Under the pieces are notes generated by a model. It searched no databases and was not told the DNA's origin. It saw only the letters and a list, made by a program, of their open reading frames with translations. From Candidatus Levyibacteriota bacterium (lineage in GTDB: Bacteria; Patescibacteriota; Microgenomatia; Levybacterales; GWA1-39-11), in the NCBI GenBank assembly GCA_016204525.1, contig JACQKO010000001.1, forward strand, positions 1 through 28,448: a DNA stretch of 28,448 nt, in the 5' to 3' direction. Below, in pieces: positions 1 through 6,721 of the stretch; positions within the stretch are counted from its first letter, which is position 1; each line of letters begins with the position of its first letter. The position numbers and the translations under genes were made by a program.

Positions 1-5
1 AAAAA

Positions 6-998
6 ATGAAAAAAAATAAAGTCTTAATTTGTGGAATTACCGGATTTATTGGTAGAAATATAGCCGAAAGATTAATAAAAAGAAACGACATCCAGCTTTT
101 TGGCACATATTTTAGATCTAAACCAAATAAAGAATTTATAAAAAACAAAAAAATTACCCTTATAAAAGCGGATCTGACCAATAAAAACAACGTTAATGAA
201 GTAGTGAGCGGTAAGGATATTATTATTCAGGCTGCAGCTGTGACAACCGGCGCAAAAGATGTGGTCACGAGACCCTATATTCATGTAACAGATAATGCGG
301 TAATGAACAGCCTGTTATTTCGCTCCTGCTTTGAAAATAAAGTTAAACATCTAGTCTTTTTTAGTTGTACCACAATGTATCCCAACCAAAATCTGCCAGT
401 GAAAGAGGAAGATTTTAACCATCAAATTATCGATAAATATTTTGGGGTAGGTTGGACAAAAGTTTATATCGAAAAGATGTGTGAATTTTATTCTAAAATT
501 TCGAATACCAAATACACTGTCATCAGACACTCCAACATTTACGGTCCTTATGATAAATATGATTTGGAAAGGTCTCATTTTTTTGGGGCAACCATCACCA
601 AAGTATTGAAAACCCGCGATGACCCGCCTGCCGGCGAGGCAGGTAAAATCAGCGTTTGGGGAGACGGCTCTGAAAAAAGAGATTTATTATATGTCTCGGA
701 TTTAGTTGATTTTATTGAAGTTGTCCTGAGAAAGCAAAAAGAACAATTTGAGCTAATTAATTTAGGGCTAGGTTCAGCTTATTCCGTAAAAGATGTAATA
801 AACAAGATTATCAAAATTTCTGGCAAAAAGATTAAGTTGGAATTCGATACTTCCAAACCGACAATCAAATTTAACCTGGCTGTTAATATTGGAAAGGCGC
901 GGAGAAAATATAATTGGAAACCAAAAGTCTCGCTTGTTGAAGGCATCAGAAGAACAATATCCTGGTACGAAGAAAATATTTTAGATGAAAAAAACTAA
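6..998 (+). CDS. Extended-SDR NAD(P)-dependent sugar epimerase/dehydratase
   Basis: This 330-residue protein should act on a nucleotide-linked sugar in the cytoplasm. The Rossmann glycine motif GITGFIG is at residues 10-16. The C-terminal part has an RHSNIYGPYD block (about 174-183) and WGDGSEKRDLLYVSDL (about 218-233), which resemble the GDP-fucose synthase/UDP-glucose epimerase group. The catalytic YxxxK position reads VGWTK (148-152), so the usual Tyr is replaced by Val, while the Lys is kept. Residues 205-214 (DDPPAGEAGK) are encoded by a GC-rich palindromic mini-repeat at 627-643 and interrupt an otherwise conserved region. Only five bases precede the ATG, but the protein starts right before its first beta strand, so it is probably complete. 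It overlaps the next SDR by 14 bp. The family is firm; the substrate is unknown. Confidence 0.85.
   Translation: MKKNKVLICGITGFIGRNIAERLIKRNDIQLFGTYFRSKPNKEFIKNKKITLIKADLTNKNNVNEVVSGKDIIIQAAAVTTGAKDVVTRPYIHVTDNAVMNSLLFRSCFENKVKHLVFFSCTTMYPNQNLPVKEEDFNHQIIDKYFGVGWTKVYIEKMCEFYSKISNTKYTVIRHSNIYGPYDKYDLERSHFFGATITKVLKTRDDPPAGEAGKISVWGDGSEKRDLLYVSDLVDFIEVVLRKQKEQFELINLGLGSAYSVKDVINKIIKISGKKIKLEFDTSKPTIKFNLAVNIGKARRKYNWKPKVSLVEGIRRTISWYEENILDEKN
627..643. repeat. Palindromic mini-repeat inside a CDS
   Basis: The sequence cctgccggcgaggcagg has cctgcc (627-632) pairing with ggcagg (638-643) around a five-base loop. It is GC-rich within AT-rich coding sequence and keeps the frame, adding PPAGEAG-type residues. 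A related but shorter hairpin lies at 17774-17789. It resembles the dispersed short palindromes of Microgenomates genomes (from memory, not searched). Confidence 0.7.
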
Positions 999-2004
999 AA
1001 AAAGCTTTTATGAGGGGAAGTCGGTTTTGGTGACCGGCGGAACCGGTCTTGTAGGTAGACAGCTAGTGCAATTGCTAATTGAGAAGCGTGCAAAGATAAC
1101 TGTTGTATCACTTGATGATCCAAAGATAGCGCCATATGGGGTCAAGTTTGTAAGGGCAGATCTAAGAGAGTTTTCAAACTGTTTAGAGGTTTGCCGCGAT
1201 AAGGAAATTGTTTTTCATCTAGCAGGTATTAAAGGCTCTCCCGCATTAACATCTAAACAACCGGCTTCTTTTTTTGTACCAACTATCACTTTCAACACTA
1301 ATATGATGGAGGCTTCAAGAAAAATGGGAGTCTCAAGGTATTTATATACATCTACTGTAGGGGTTTATGCTCCGGCTAAAGTTTTTAAAGAAGATGACGT
1401 ATGGAAAACATTCCCTTCTCCCAATGATCGCTTTGCAGGATGGGCTAAACGCATGGGGGAATTACAGGCTGAAGCTTACAGAATTGAATATGGTTGGAAT
1501 AAAATTTCTATCGTTAGGCCGGCTAACATTTATGGCCCATTTGATAATTTTGATCCCCAAACCTCAACCGTCATAGCATCCCTTATAAAGCGCGTACTTG
1601 ATGGGGAGAATCCCTTGATTGTTTGGGGAGACGGCTCTCCCATTCGCGACTTTATTTTTGCTCGCGATGTAGCAAGAGGGATGATGTTGGCTGTTGAAAA
1701 AGGTGTTAGTGTGCCGGTAAATCTGGGTAGTGGTAGGGGTATAACTATAAAGGAACTTGCGCAAACAATTGCAAAACTTGCACCTCGCGGGCCTATTAAA
1801 ATTATTTGGGATAAAACAAAACCCCGCGGGGATGCAAAAAGGCTTATGGATATAAGTCGGGCAAAGTCGCTTCTAGGTTTTAAACCAATGGTCTCGCTTG
1901 AGCAAGGGATTAATGAAACTATAGAATGGTACATGGAGAACAAAGATCTTTTGAATAAGCGCTATAATGTTTTTTATGAAAATAAAGTCAGAGAACTTAA
2001 GTGA
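985..2004 (+). CDS. Extended-SDR NAD(P)-dependent sugar epimerase/dehydratase
   Basis: This 339-residue protein is a paralogue of the SDR just upstream and was probably formed by tandem duplication. TGGTGLVG (17-24) is the dinucleotide-binding loop. STVGVY (123-128) carries the Ser/Thr catalytic position, and RPANIYGPFDNFD followed by VWGDGSPIRDFIFARDVA resembles the substrate-binding half of GDP-fucose synthase-like enzymes. The YxxxK position reads AGWAK (151-155): the Tyr is absent and the Lys is present, as in the upstream paralogue (VGWTK). The ATG at 985 lies inside the end of the preceding gene (14-bp overlap), which suggests translational coupling. It probably modifies the sugar of an NDP-sugar in the glycan pathway. 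The exact reaction cannot be read from sequence alone. Confidence 0.87.
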   Translation: MKKTKKSFYEGKSVLVTGGTGLVGRQLVQLLIEKRAKITVVSLDDPKIAPYGVKFVRADLREFSNCLEVCRDKEIVFHLAGIKGSPALTSKQPASFFVPTITFNTNMMEASRKMGVSRYLYTSTVGVYAPAKVFKEDDVWKTFPSPNDRFAGWAKRMGELQAEAYRIEYGWNKISIVRPANIYGPFDNFDPQTSTVIASLIKRVLDGENPLIVWGDGSPIRDFIFARDVARGMMLAVEKGVSVPVNLGSGRGITIKELAQTIAKLAPRGPIKIIWDKTKPRGDAKRLMDISRAKSLLGFKPMVSLEQGINETIEWYMENKDLLNKRYNVFYENKVRELK

Positions 2005-2008
2005 ATCT

Positions 2009-2056
2009 ATGAACCCCGTTGGGATGAAAGTTTTAGTTACCGGCGGTGCGGACTGA
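2009..2056 (+). pseudogene. SDR N-terminal stub (15 codons)
   Basis: A short frame encodes MNPVGMKVLVTGGAD and then TGA. MKVLVTGGA is the typical first strand and start of the glycine loop of an extended SDR. It stops exactly where a GC-rich repeat begins. The intact SDR at 2134 starts with the equivalent MKILITGGAG but differs at many bases, so this is not a fresh duplication of that start. It is most simply read as the remnant of another SDR gene cut by repeat insertion or recombination. It is too short to be functional as an SDR. Confidence 0.5.
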
Positions 2057-2116
2057 GCCTCGGCTTCGGCGAGGGCGAGGGAGCACGGCTGCGAGCGGTA
2101 GCGAGACAGCGGTGGT
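2040..2116. repeat. GC-rich structured intergenic repeat
   Basis: About 75 bases are strongly GC-rich between AT-rich genes. cctcg (2058-2062) can pair with cgagg (2072-2076 region) over a ttcg-type loop. A second foldback has gctg (near 2088) facing cagc (near 2107). The abrupt composition change and the truncated SDR at its left edge indicate an inserted repeat unit, not a regulatory leader. No ORF is supported. Confidence 0.5.
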
Positions 2117-2133
2117 AGAAATTAATTAAACAA

Positions 2134-3066
2134 ATGAAAATACTCATCACAGGTGGCGCTGGTTACATAGGTTCAATTCTTGTCCCTTTATTACTAGAAA
2201 AAGGTCACGAGGTAACAGTTGTTGATAATTTTTTCTATAACCAGAATTCACTCCTGGATGTATGTTCTAATCCAAAGCTTGCTGTCGTACGAGGAGATGC
2301 ACGGGACAAAAAGCTCTTGTCATCTTTGATCAGGGGGCAAGATTTTATTATACCATTGGCTTGTCTTGTGGGAGCACCTCTATGTGATAAATTTCCGGAA
2401 GAAGCAAGTGCAATAAATCTTGATGCGATAAAAATGATTTTAAAACTTCGATCGCCACGGCAAAAAATTATTTTTCCCAATACTAATAGCGGTTACGGTA
2501 CTGGTAAGGCTGGTATTTATTGTACTGAGGAGTCACCCTTAAGACCCATATCTTTATATGGTCGTCTAAAAGCAGAAGCGGAAAAGATATTACTTCAATC
2601 AAAGAATGTTATAACTTTTCGTCTTGCGACCGTTTTTGGCATAAGCCCACGTATGAGACTTGATCTCTTGGTAAACGACTTCGTTTATCGAGCAGTAAAT
2701 GACGGTTACATTGTATTATTTGAGGCAGATTTTAAGAGAAATTACATTCATGTTCGGGATGTAGCGCGTGCATTCATCCATTGTATAGATAACTTTGAAA
2801 AAATGAAAAATGAACCATATAATGTTGGTCTTTCAAGCGCAAACCTTTCCAAAAGGGAGCTTTGTGAGGAGATAAAAAAGCAAGTACCTCGTTTTACTTT
2901 TGTAGTCTCTGAAATAGGAAAAGATCCGGATCAGCGTAATTACATTGTCTCAAACGAAAAAATTGAAAAGACTGGTTTTAAACCGAAGATTTCCCTAAAG
3001 ATGGGTATTTCAGAACTAATAAAGGGATATCAAATTATCAGAAGGAATGAATTTGCTAACATATGA
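2134..3066 (+). CDS. Extended-SDR sugar epimerase (UDP-glucose 4-epimerase-like)
   Basis: This 310-residue SDR has the canonical GGAGYIG loop (7-13) and an intact catalytic pair YGRLK (Y142, K146). This contrasts with the two SDRs upstream, which lack the Tyr. NSGYGTG (118-124) occupies the Ser/Thr position. FKRNYIHVRDVARAF (200-214) is the family's C-terminal substrate-domain motif. It should be an active NAD-dependent epimerase, dehydratase or reductase on a nucleotide sugar. It belongs to the SDR subgroup common in O-antigen and S-layer glycan clusters, and the substrate is not determinable here. It is separated from the previous gene by a GC-rich repeat, so co-transcription through that hairpin is uncertain. 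No clear Shine-Dalgarno precedes the ATG. Confidence 0.87.
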   Translation: MKILITGGAGYIGSILVPLLLEKGHEVTVVDNFFYNQNSLLDVCSNPKLAVVRGDARDKKLLSSLIRGQDFIIPLACLVGAPLCDKFPEEASAINLDAIKMILKLRSPRQKIIFPNTNSGYGTGKAGIYCTEESPLRPISLYGRLKAEAEKILLQSKNVITFRLATVFGISPRMRLDLLVNDFVYRAVNDGYIVLFEADFKRNYIHVRDVARAFIHCIDNFEKMKNEPYNVGLSSANLSKRELCEEIKKQVPRFTFVVSEIGKDPDQRNYIVSNEKIEKTGFKPKISLKMGISELIKGYQIIRRNEFANI

Positions 3067-3110
3067 ATTCCGATAGAAAGCTTTATCTTATTTGTAGGTG
3101 CGAAACCTTA

Positions 3111-3137
3111 CAAGGTATTCACCAAAAGTAAATGACA
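3111..3137 (+). repeat. Direct repeat, left copy, over the HD-gene start
   Basis: The 27 bases here match 3971-3997 at 24 positions, sharing gtattcaccaaaa and ending in the same ATGACA. In both copies the ATG is the start codon of the following gene. The copies are 860 bp apart and bracket the HD-domain gene. Confidence 0.75.
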
Positions 3138-3953
3138 GAAAATATTGATAGAACAGTCAAAGATAGTAATGCAACTGGATTTTGGGCGAGCGTGGGTTTT
3201 AAAGTCAGAGAAGGAATGAGGATGCATAAGCTTACTGGTCAATTAGAAAAAGGGCCCGATAGCTGGAGGAATGTAACAGAGCATTGCTTAGTTCAAACGG
3301 CAAGATCAGAAATTTTGGGGAGATGGATTGGATTACCAGAAGATTTGATTAGAGATATGAGAATGGGCGCAATATTGCATGATTTTGACAAAAAAGAGGA
3401 AATGGCTGTTATCCGACAGGCCAACCAAATTGGCGCATCGCCTTTATCGCCTGTTAGATCCGAGGGAAAAATTGCAGACGATTTATTAAGGACCTCTGGT
3501 TTCAGTGATAGAGTGATAAGGCTTGCGGATTCTTCGGGAGTAGATGCTCCTCAATTGATTGAGGCACAAAGAATTTTGGATCAGGAGAGTTTGTCAGACG
3601 AGGATCTAGCTTGGTTAGTAGTTCATTACGTTGATGATTGTTCTATTGGAACAGATTGGGTACTGAGTAGTCAAGAAGGCAGAAATATAGTTGATTTTCG
3701 CATGGGGCAAAATAAAAGCAAAGCTGACTACGTTAAAATTTCCCAGGAGATAGCCCAGGAACTGGCTAATCATCCTAAATTTCGCGGAATGAATATTTAT
3801 GATGCAGCTGTATCTGTGGATCGCCAAATCGAGAGAAGATTTGCTCAGAGAATTAAAGGAATAACAGGAGATGATGTAGATCCTCTCACTGTTCCAGAGC
3901 TGGTCGATCAAAAAATTAGAGAATCTATTGAAGAGTTCCCTAAGTCTTCTTAG
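3132..3953 (+). CDS. HD-domain metal-dependent phosphohydrolase-like protein
   Basis: This 273-residue soluble protein has an HD-superfamily signature: EHC (H51), ILHDFDK (H83, D84) and VHYVDDCS (D168), the usual H...HD...D metal ligands in the expected order. HD proteins hydrolyse phosphate esters of nucleotides or related compounds; the substrate cannot be inferred here. Its role in glycan synthesis is not evident, and it sits between two SDR genes. The start ATG lies in a 27-bp sequence repeated almost exactly at the start of the next SDR, so the gene was probably inserted in an SDR-SDR junction or has captured that start region. No Shine-Dalgarno is visible. It ends in TAG, which shows that TAG is a normal stop in this genome. 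Confidence 0.7.
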   Translation: MTENIDRTVKDSNATGFWASVGFKVREGMRMHKLTGQLEKGPDSWRNVTEHCLVQTARSEILGRWIGLPEDLIRDMRMGAILHDFDKKEEMAVIRQANQIGASPLSPVRSEGKIADDLLRTSGFSDRVIRLADSSGVDAPQLIEAQRILDQESLSDEDLAWLVVHYVDDCSIGTDWVLSSQEGRNIVDFRMGQNKSKADYVKISQEIAQELANHPKFRGMNIYDAAVSVDRQIERRFAQRIKGITGDDVDPLTVPELVDQKIRESIEEFPKSS

Positions 3954-3970
3954 CGAGCTTGTTTCTAGGC

Positions 3971-3997
3971 CAATGTATTCACCAAAAAGAAATGACA
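3971..3997 (+). repeat. Direct repeat, right copy, over the next SDR start
   Basis: This is the partner of 3111-3137, with three mismatches in 27. It covers the last bases upstream of, and the start codon of, the SDR at 3992. It supports 3992 as the true start over the TTG at 3959. Confidence 0.75.
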
Positions 3998-4771
3998 TTT
4001 TTAACAACAGGGTATAAAAGTGGGCTTGGGCGTTATCTTTATGAATATTTCGGGGGGGAGGGTTTTGATCGCAATTCTAAACTCGAACAAGTTAGCCGTG
4101 AGGGCGCGGATGTGATAATTCACTGTGCATCCCAACCACCTGGAGCTGTTACATCAAGTACGCTTTATCCATTTATTGATGATAATGTGTTACTTACAGA
4201 GCGAATTAGCCGAATTCGCCATAAAAAATTTATTTTTATTTCATCTGTCGACGTTTATCCAAAAAACTCTAGTTCACATAACGAAGAAAAAGATATTCCA
4301 CTTGACTCAATAACAAATTTGTATGGTATAACTAAACTCATGTCCGAGTCCATCGTTAGAAACAAGTGCCCGAATTATCTAATTCTTCGATGCGCGGCGC
4401 TTCTTGGAATCTACTCGCGGCAAAACTCCCTGATCAAAATAGCGCAAGAAGAAAGTCCGGTACTCACTCTTACAGCTTCCTCCGTCATGAATTATATCCT
4501 GCACAGACAAGTTGCTGAATTCATAAAACATGCTGTAGACAATAATCTTTCCGGCATTTACAATGCGGCATCTTCTCAAAATATAACGCTTGCACGTGTT
4601 GCTAAGTTACTTAAGAAAAATGTAAATTTTGGTCCTCATTCATACATGGTGGGGAATATTTCCAATCGAAAAATTTCTAATGTTTCCTCTCTCTTTGCGA
4701 GAACGTCCGAAGAAATTATCGAGCAATTCATAAAGGAGGACCTGATTAAGAGGAAGGCATCTATATCATGA
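3992..4771 (+). CDS. Short extended-SDR sugar epimerase/reductase
   Basis: A 259-residue SDR, short for the extended class (usually 300-340). The glycine loop is the atypical TGYKSGLG (6-13) with the GxxxGxG spacing kept. FISSVDVYP (82-90) gives the catalytic Ser, and YGITK (Y111, K115) is intact. The C-terminal substrate domain is reduced. The start is taken at ATG 3992 because the protein begins there with MTFLTTG, a normal SDR first strand. A TTG 33 bases upstream would add unrelated residues. It overlaps the following glycosyltransferase by ATGA. It could be a dTDP-4-dehydrorhamnose reductase-like or other NDP-sugar reductase/epimerase; the substrate is unknown. Confidence 0.8.
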   Translation: MTFLTTGYKSGLGRYLYEYFGGEGFDRNSKLEQVSREGADVIIHCASQPPGAVTSSTLYPFIDDNVLLTERISRIRHKKFIFISSVDVYPKNSSSHNEEKDIPLDSITNLYGITKLMSESIVRNKCPNYLILRCAALLGIYSRQNSLIKIAQEESPVLTLTASSVMNYILHRQVAEFIKHAVDNNLSGIYNAASSQNITLARVAKLLKKNVNFGPHSYMVGNISNRKISNVSSLFARTSEEIIEQFIKEDLIKRKASIS

Positions 4772-5430
4772 AAACGACACTTTTGGTCCCGACTTTAAAT
4801 GAAGTCGAGGGTATGAAGGCAGTTATGCCGCGCGTAAAAAAACAATGGGTCGATGAAATATTAGTGGTGGATGGCGGCTCTACGGATGGAACCGTAGAAT
4901 ACGCAAAGCGACGAGGCTATCGGGTCGTAATGCAAAAATCAAAAGGAATTACAAATGCTTATCGCGAGGCCTTAAAAGTTGTCAAAGGCGACTACATTGT
5001 AGCTTTTAGCCCGGATGGAAATTCTGTTCCTGAGGCTATACCCAAACTTATCAAAAAAATAAAGGAAGGTTATGATATGGTAATCGCGTCAAGATACGCA
5101 AAAGGCGCAAAAAGTGAAGACGATGATCCGGTTACGGCTTTAGGCAACTTCCTGTTTACAACAGTAATTAATATATGTTTTGGCGGGCATTATACAGATA
5201 CGCTTGTTATGTTTCGAGTATTTAGGAAAGATATCGTTAAAAACATTCCAGTTGGTCTTCCCAGAGCTGGCTTAGAACCAATTCTGTCTATTCGATGTGC
5301 CAAACAAAAGCTTAAGGTTACCGAAATTCCAGTCAGCGAACCTAAGCGGATTGGTAGTCCGCGCAAGATGATTCCTATTCTAAATGGCCTAGATGTTCTC
5401 CGCCTGATATTTTTAGAGCTAATACACTAA
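4768..5430 (+). CDS. GT2 glycosyltransferase (polyprenyl-phosphate sugar synthase-like)
   Basis: This 220-residue GT-A enzyme has VVDGGSTDGT (33-42), which binds the nucleotide. SPDGN (81-85) is at the position where dolichol-phosphate mannose synthases carry their DxD-like metal site. SRYAKGAK (108-115) and GSPRKM near the C-terminus are also typical of the DPM1/UDP-glucose polyprenyl-phosphate branch. There is no membrane helix, as in DPM1 of this size. It would transfer a sugar from an NDP-sugar to polyprenyl phosphate on the cytoplasmic face, giving a donor for the GT-C enzymes downstream. It overlaps the upstream SDR by 4 bp. Its stop codon overlaps the stop of the opposite-strand methyltransferase, marking the end of this operon. 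Confidence 0.85.
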   Translation: MKTTLLVPTLNEVEGMKAVMPRVKKQWVDEILVVDGGSTDGTVEYAKRRGYRVVMQKSKGITNAYREALKVVKGDYIVAFSPDGNSVPEAIPKLIKKIKEGYDMVIASRYAKGAKSEDDDPVTALGNFLFTTVINICFGGHYTDTLVMFRVFRKDIVKNIPVGLPRAGLEPILSIRCAKQKLKVTEIPVSEPKRIGSPRKMIPILNGLDVLRLIFLELIH

Positions 5431-6152
5431 CGCGGCTTCTTTAAGACACACTCGATCGAGAACTCTCCCGGGTTGAATTTGGCCGGGACGTTCGGATCGT
5501 AACCCTCTTTACAAATCTTTGCGTAGACGATCTTGGCGTCTGCAAACAACCGTTCGATCAGCGGCACAAGGCCGATCGTGTCGGGTGGGTCGTCGCGGTC
5601 GACGAGGAAATAGTGCTTGTGATCCAGGCTTAAGTCGGACGGGAGGGTCTTTTTGCGTTCAGCGAGGTTGCGCTCGGGGACGTAGAGCAGAAGATAGCCG
5701 CCCGGCTTGACCACTCGCCACCAATTCCTGAGCGCGAGCGTCGGGTCGGCCAGATGCTCGAGCAGGTGCGACGAGTAGACAAAATCAAACTCGGCATCGG
5801 GTACGCCCGCAAGCAGGTGTGCGTCGCCGTGCTCGATGTCCCAACCACGGCAACCCGGAACGATCACATCGCCGCCGTAGCCGACGTCTAGACCCTGTCC
5901 CCGGCAGTACTTCGCAAAGAAACCCTCGCGGTCGCGACGCGACCGCGCCTTGCTCGTCTCGCGCTTGATGGTTGGCCGCTTGAGGACGCGGAAGCGGTAC
6001 CGGTTGACATTGTAATAGATGGTCGGCAGATACTTGAAAATCCTGCCTGGGATGATCCTGTTCGCAGCGGAAAAGAGCTTCTCCTCGACATACTGGAGCG
6101 GGCCGATCAATCCTCGTAAGTTCATAATTAAGTTTATTGCAGAAATATACAT
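5427..6152 (-). CDS. Class I SAM-dependent methyltransferase, GC-rich, probably acquired
   Basis: The product is 241 residues (232 if it starts at the second Met, base 6125). LDVGYGG (88-94) is SAM motif I, WDIEHGDAH (104-112) follows the second strand, SSHLLEHL (127-134) is the post-II/motif-IV region, and RVVKPGGYLLLYVPE (146-160) is typical of Methyltransf_11-type enzymes. It would methylate a sugar or other small substrate. Its DNA is about 60% GC with GC-ending codons, whereas flanking genes are AT-rich, and it runs against its neighbours. The composition changes near 6125, which favours the internal start; upstream codons are AT-rich host sequence. Its TAG overlaps the stop of the facing GT2 gene. 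Probable recent horizontal transfer. Confidence 0.85.
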   Translation of the reverse strand: MYISAINLIMNLRGLIGPLQYVEEKLFSAANRIIPGRIFKYLPTIYYNVNRYRFRVLKRPTIKRETSKARSRRDREGFFAKYCRGQGLDVGYGGDVIVPGCRGWDIEHGDAHLLAGVPDAEFDFVYSSHLLEHLADPTLALRNWWRVVKPGGYLLLYVPERNLAERKKTLPSDLSLDHKHYFLVDRDDPPDTIGLVPLIERLFADAKIVYAKICKEGYDPNVPAKFNPGEFSIECVLKKPR

Positions 6153-6159
6153 ACGTCAA

Positions 6160-6172
6160 GGGAATGATTCCC
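6160..6172. other. Short dyad between divergent genes
   Basis: gggaat-g-attccc is a perfect 13-base dyad in the 86-base gap between the divergent methyltransferase and GT-C gene. It could be an operator or a small hairpin in the methyltransferase leader. No clear -35/-10 pair was seen next to it, so the role is open. Confidence 0.3.
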
Positions 6173-6238
6173 CTTTAACGCTTGTTCGTCTATTGCGTTA
6201 TTGCCTAGGGGGAGGAAAAATGGTAAAGTCTCATACAC

Positions 6239-6619
6239 GTGCGAATAGAGAAAGTTATCAAAACAATTGACAAAGGAACATGGATTGTTTTTCTCTTTTT
6301 TGCGGTTACTGTCTTCTTTGTCTTCCGTGATTTGTTTAACTCATATTTTGTTGCAGATGAATGGTTTCACTTTACTCATTACTTACCACTGACTAAAAAA
6401 AGTGAGGGATTATTCACTGCAATGCTGTCTCCATTCATAAGCACTGGAGAATTATCAGGAGGTCAGCACGTAAATCCCATTGCTTCAAGTATATTTTTTC
6501 TAAATTCCAAACTTTTTGGCATGAATTACGTTCCTTACGCGGTTATGTCGCTTCTTCTGCATGCGGTAAATAGTTTTTTGGTCTTTCGACTAATACTATT
6601 ATTTCTTAAAAATAACTAG
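6239..6619 (+). CDS. N-terminal fragment of the split GT-C glycosyltransferase
   Basis: The 126-residue product has a first helix (about 15-35), the VADEW motif (39-42), and helices near residues 75-90 and 100-122. It ends LFLKNN just before TAG. Alone it would carry the catalytic acidic loop but lack most of the membrane domain and the whole C-terminal domain, so activity by itself is unlikely. Confidence 0.5.
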   Translation: MRIEKVIKTIDKGTWIVFLFFAVTVFFVFRDLFNSYFVADEWFHFTHYLPLTKKSEGLFTAMLSPFISTGELSGGQHVNPIASSIFFLNSKLFGMNYVPYAVMSLLLHAVNSFLVFRLILLFLKNN

Positions 6620-6721
6620 GATCGTGTTTTATTCGCATTATCGGGTGGAGTATTTTTTGCTTTTGCTCCAACCCCACTTCATACTGTAACTGGAGCAGCC
6701 CCTTTTTATGGAGAAAATGTT

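Noticed and set aside
3092..3113. Small bulged hairpin after the third SDR as terminator
   Set aside because: The stem is interrupted by a bulge and lacks a U-tract. No regulatory role can be supported.
3959..3991. TTG start 33 bases upstream of the fourth intact SDR
   Set aside because: Added residues do not resemble an SDR start. The repeat-supported ATG at 3992 begins at the first beta strand.
3615..4007. 130-residue minus-strand frame opposite the HD gene
   Set aside because: It is fully antisense to a gene with clear HD motifs and shows no protein features of its own.
5519..6159. Several long open frames on both strands within the methyltransferase region
   Set aside because: They arise from the high GC content. 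Only the 5427-6152 minus frame has recognisable SAM-binding motifs, and the rest are low-complexity Arg/Ala/Ser-rich.
6617..6619. Stop-codon recoding of TAG as an explanation for the split GT-C gene
   Set aside because: TAG ends at least four other genes in the window and TGA/TAA are also used as stops. An isolated TAG fits mutation or error better. Not fully excluded.
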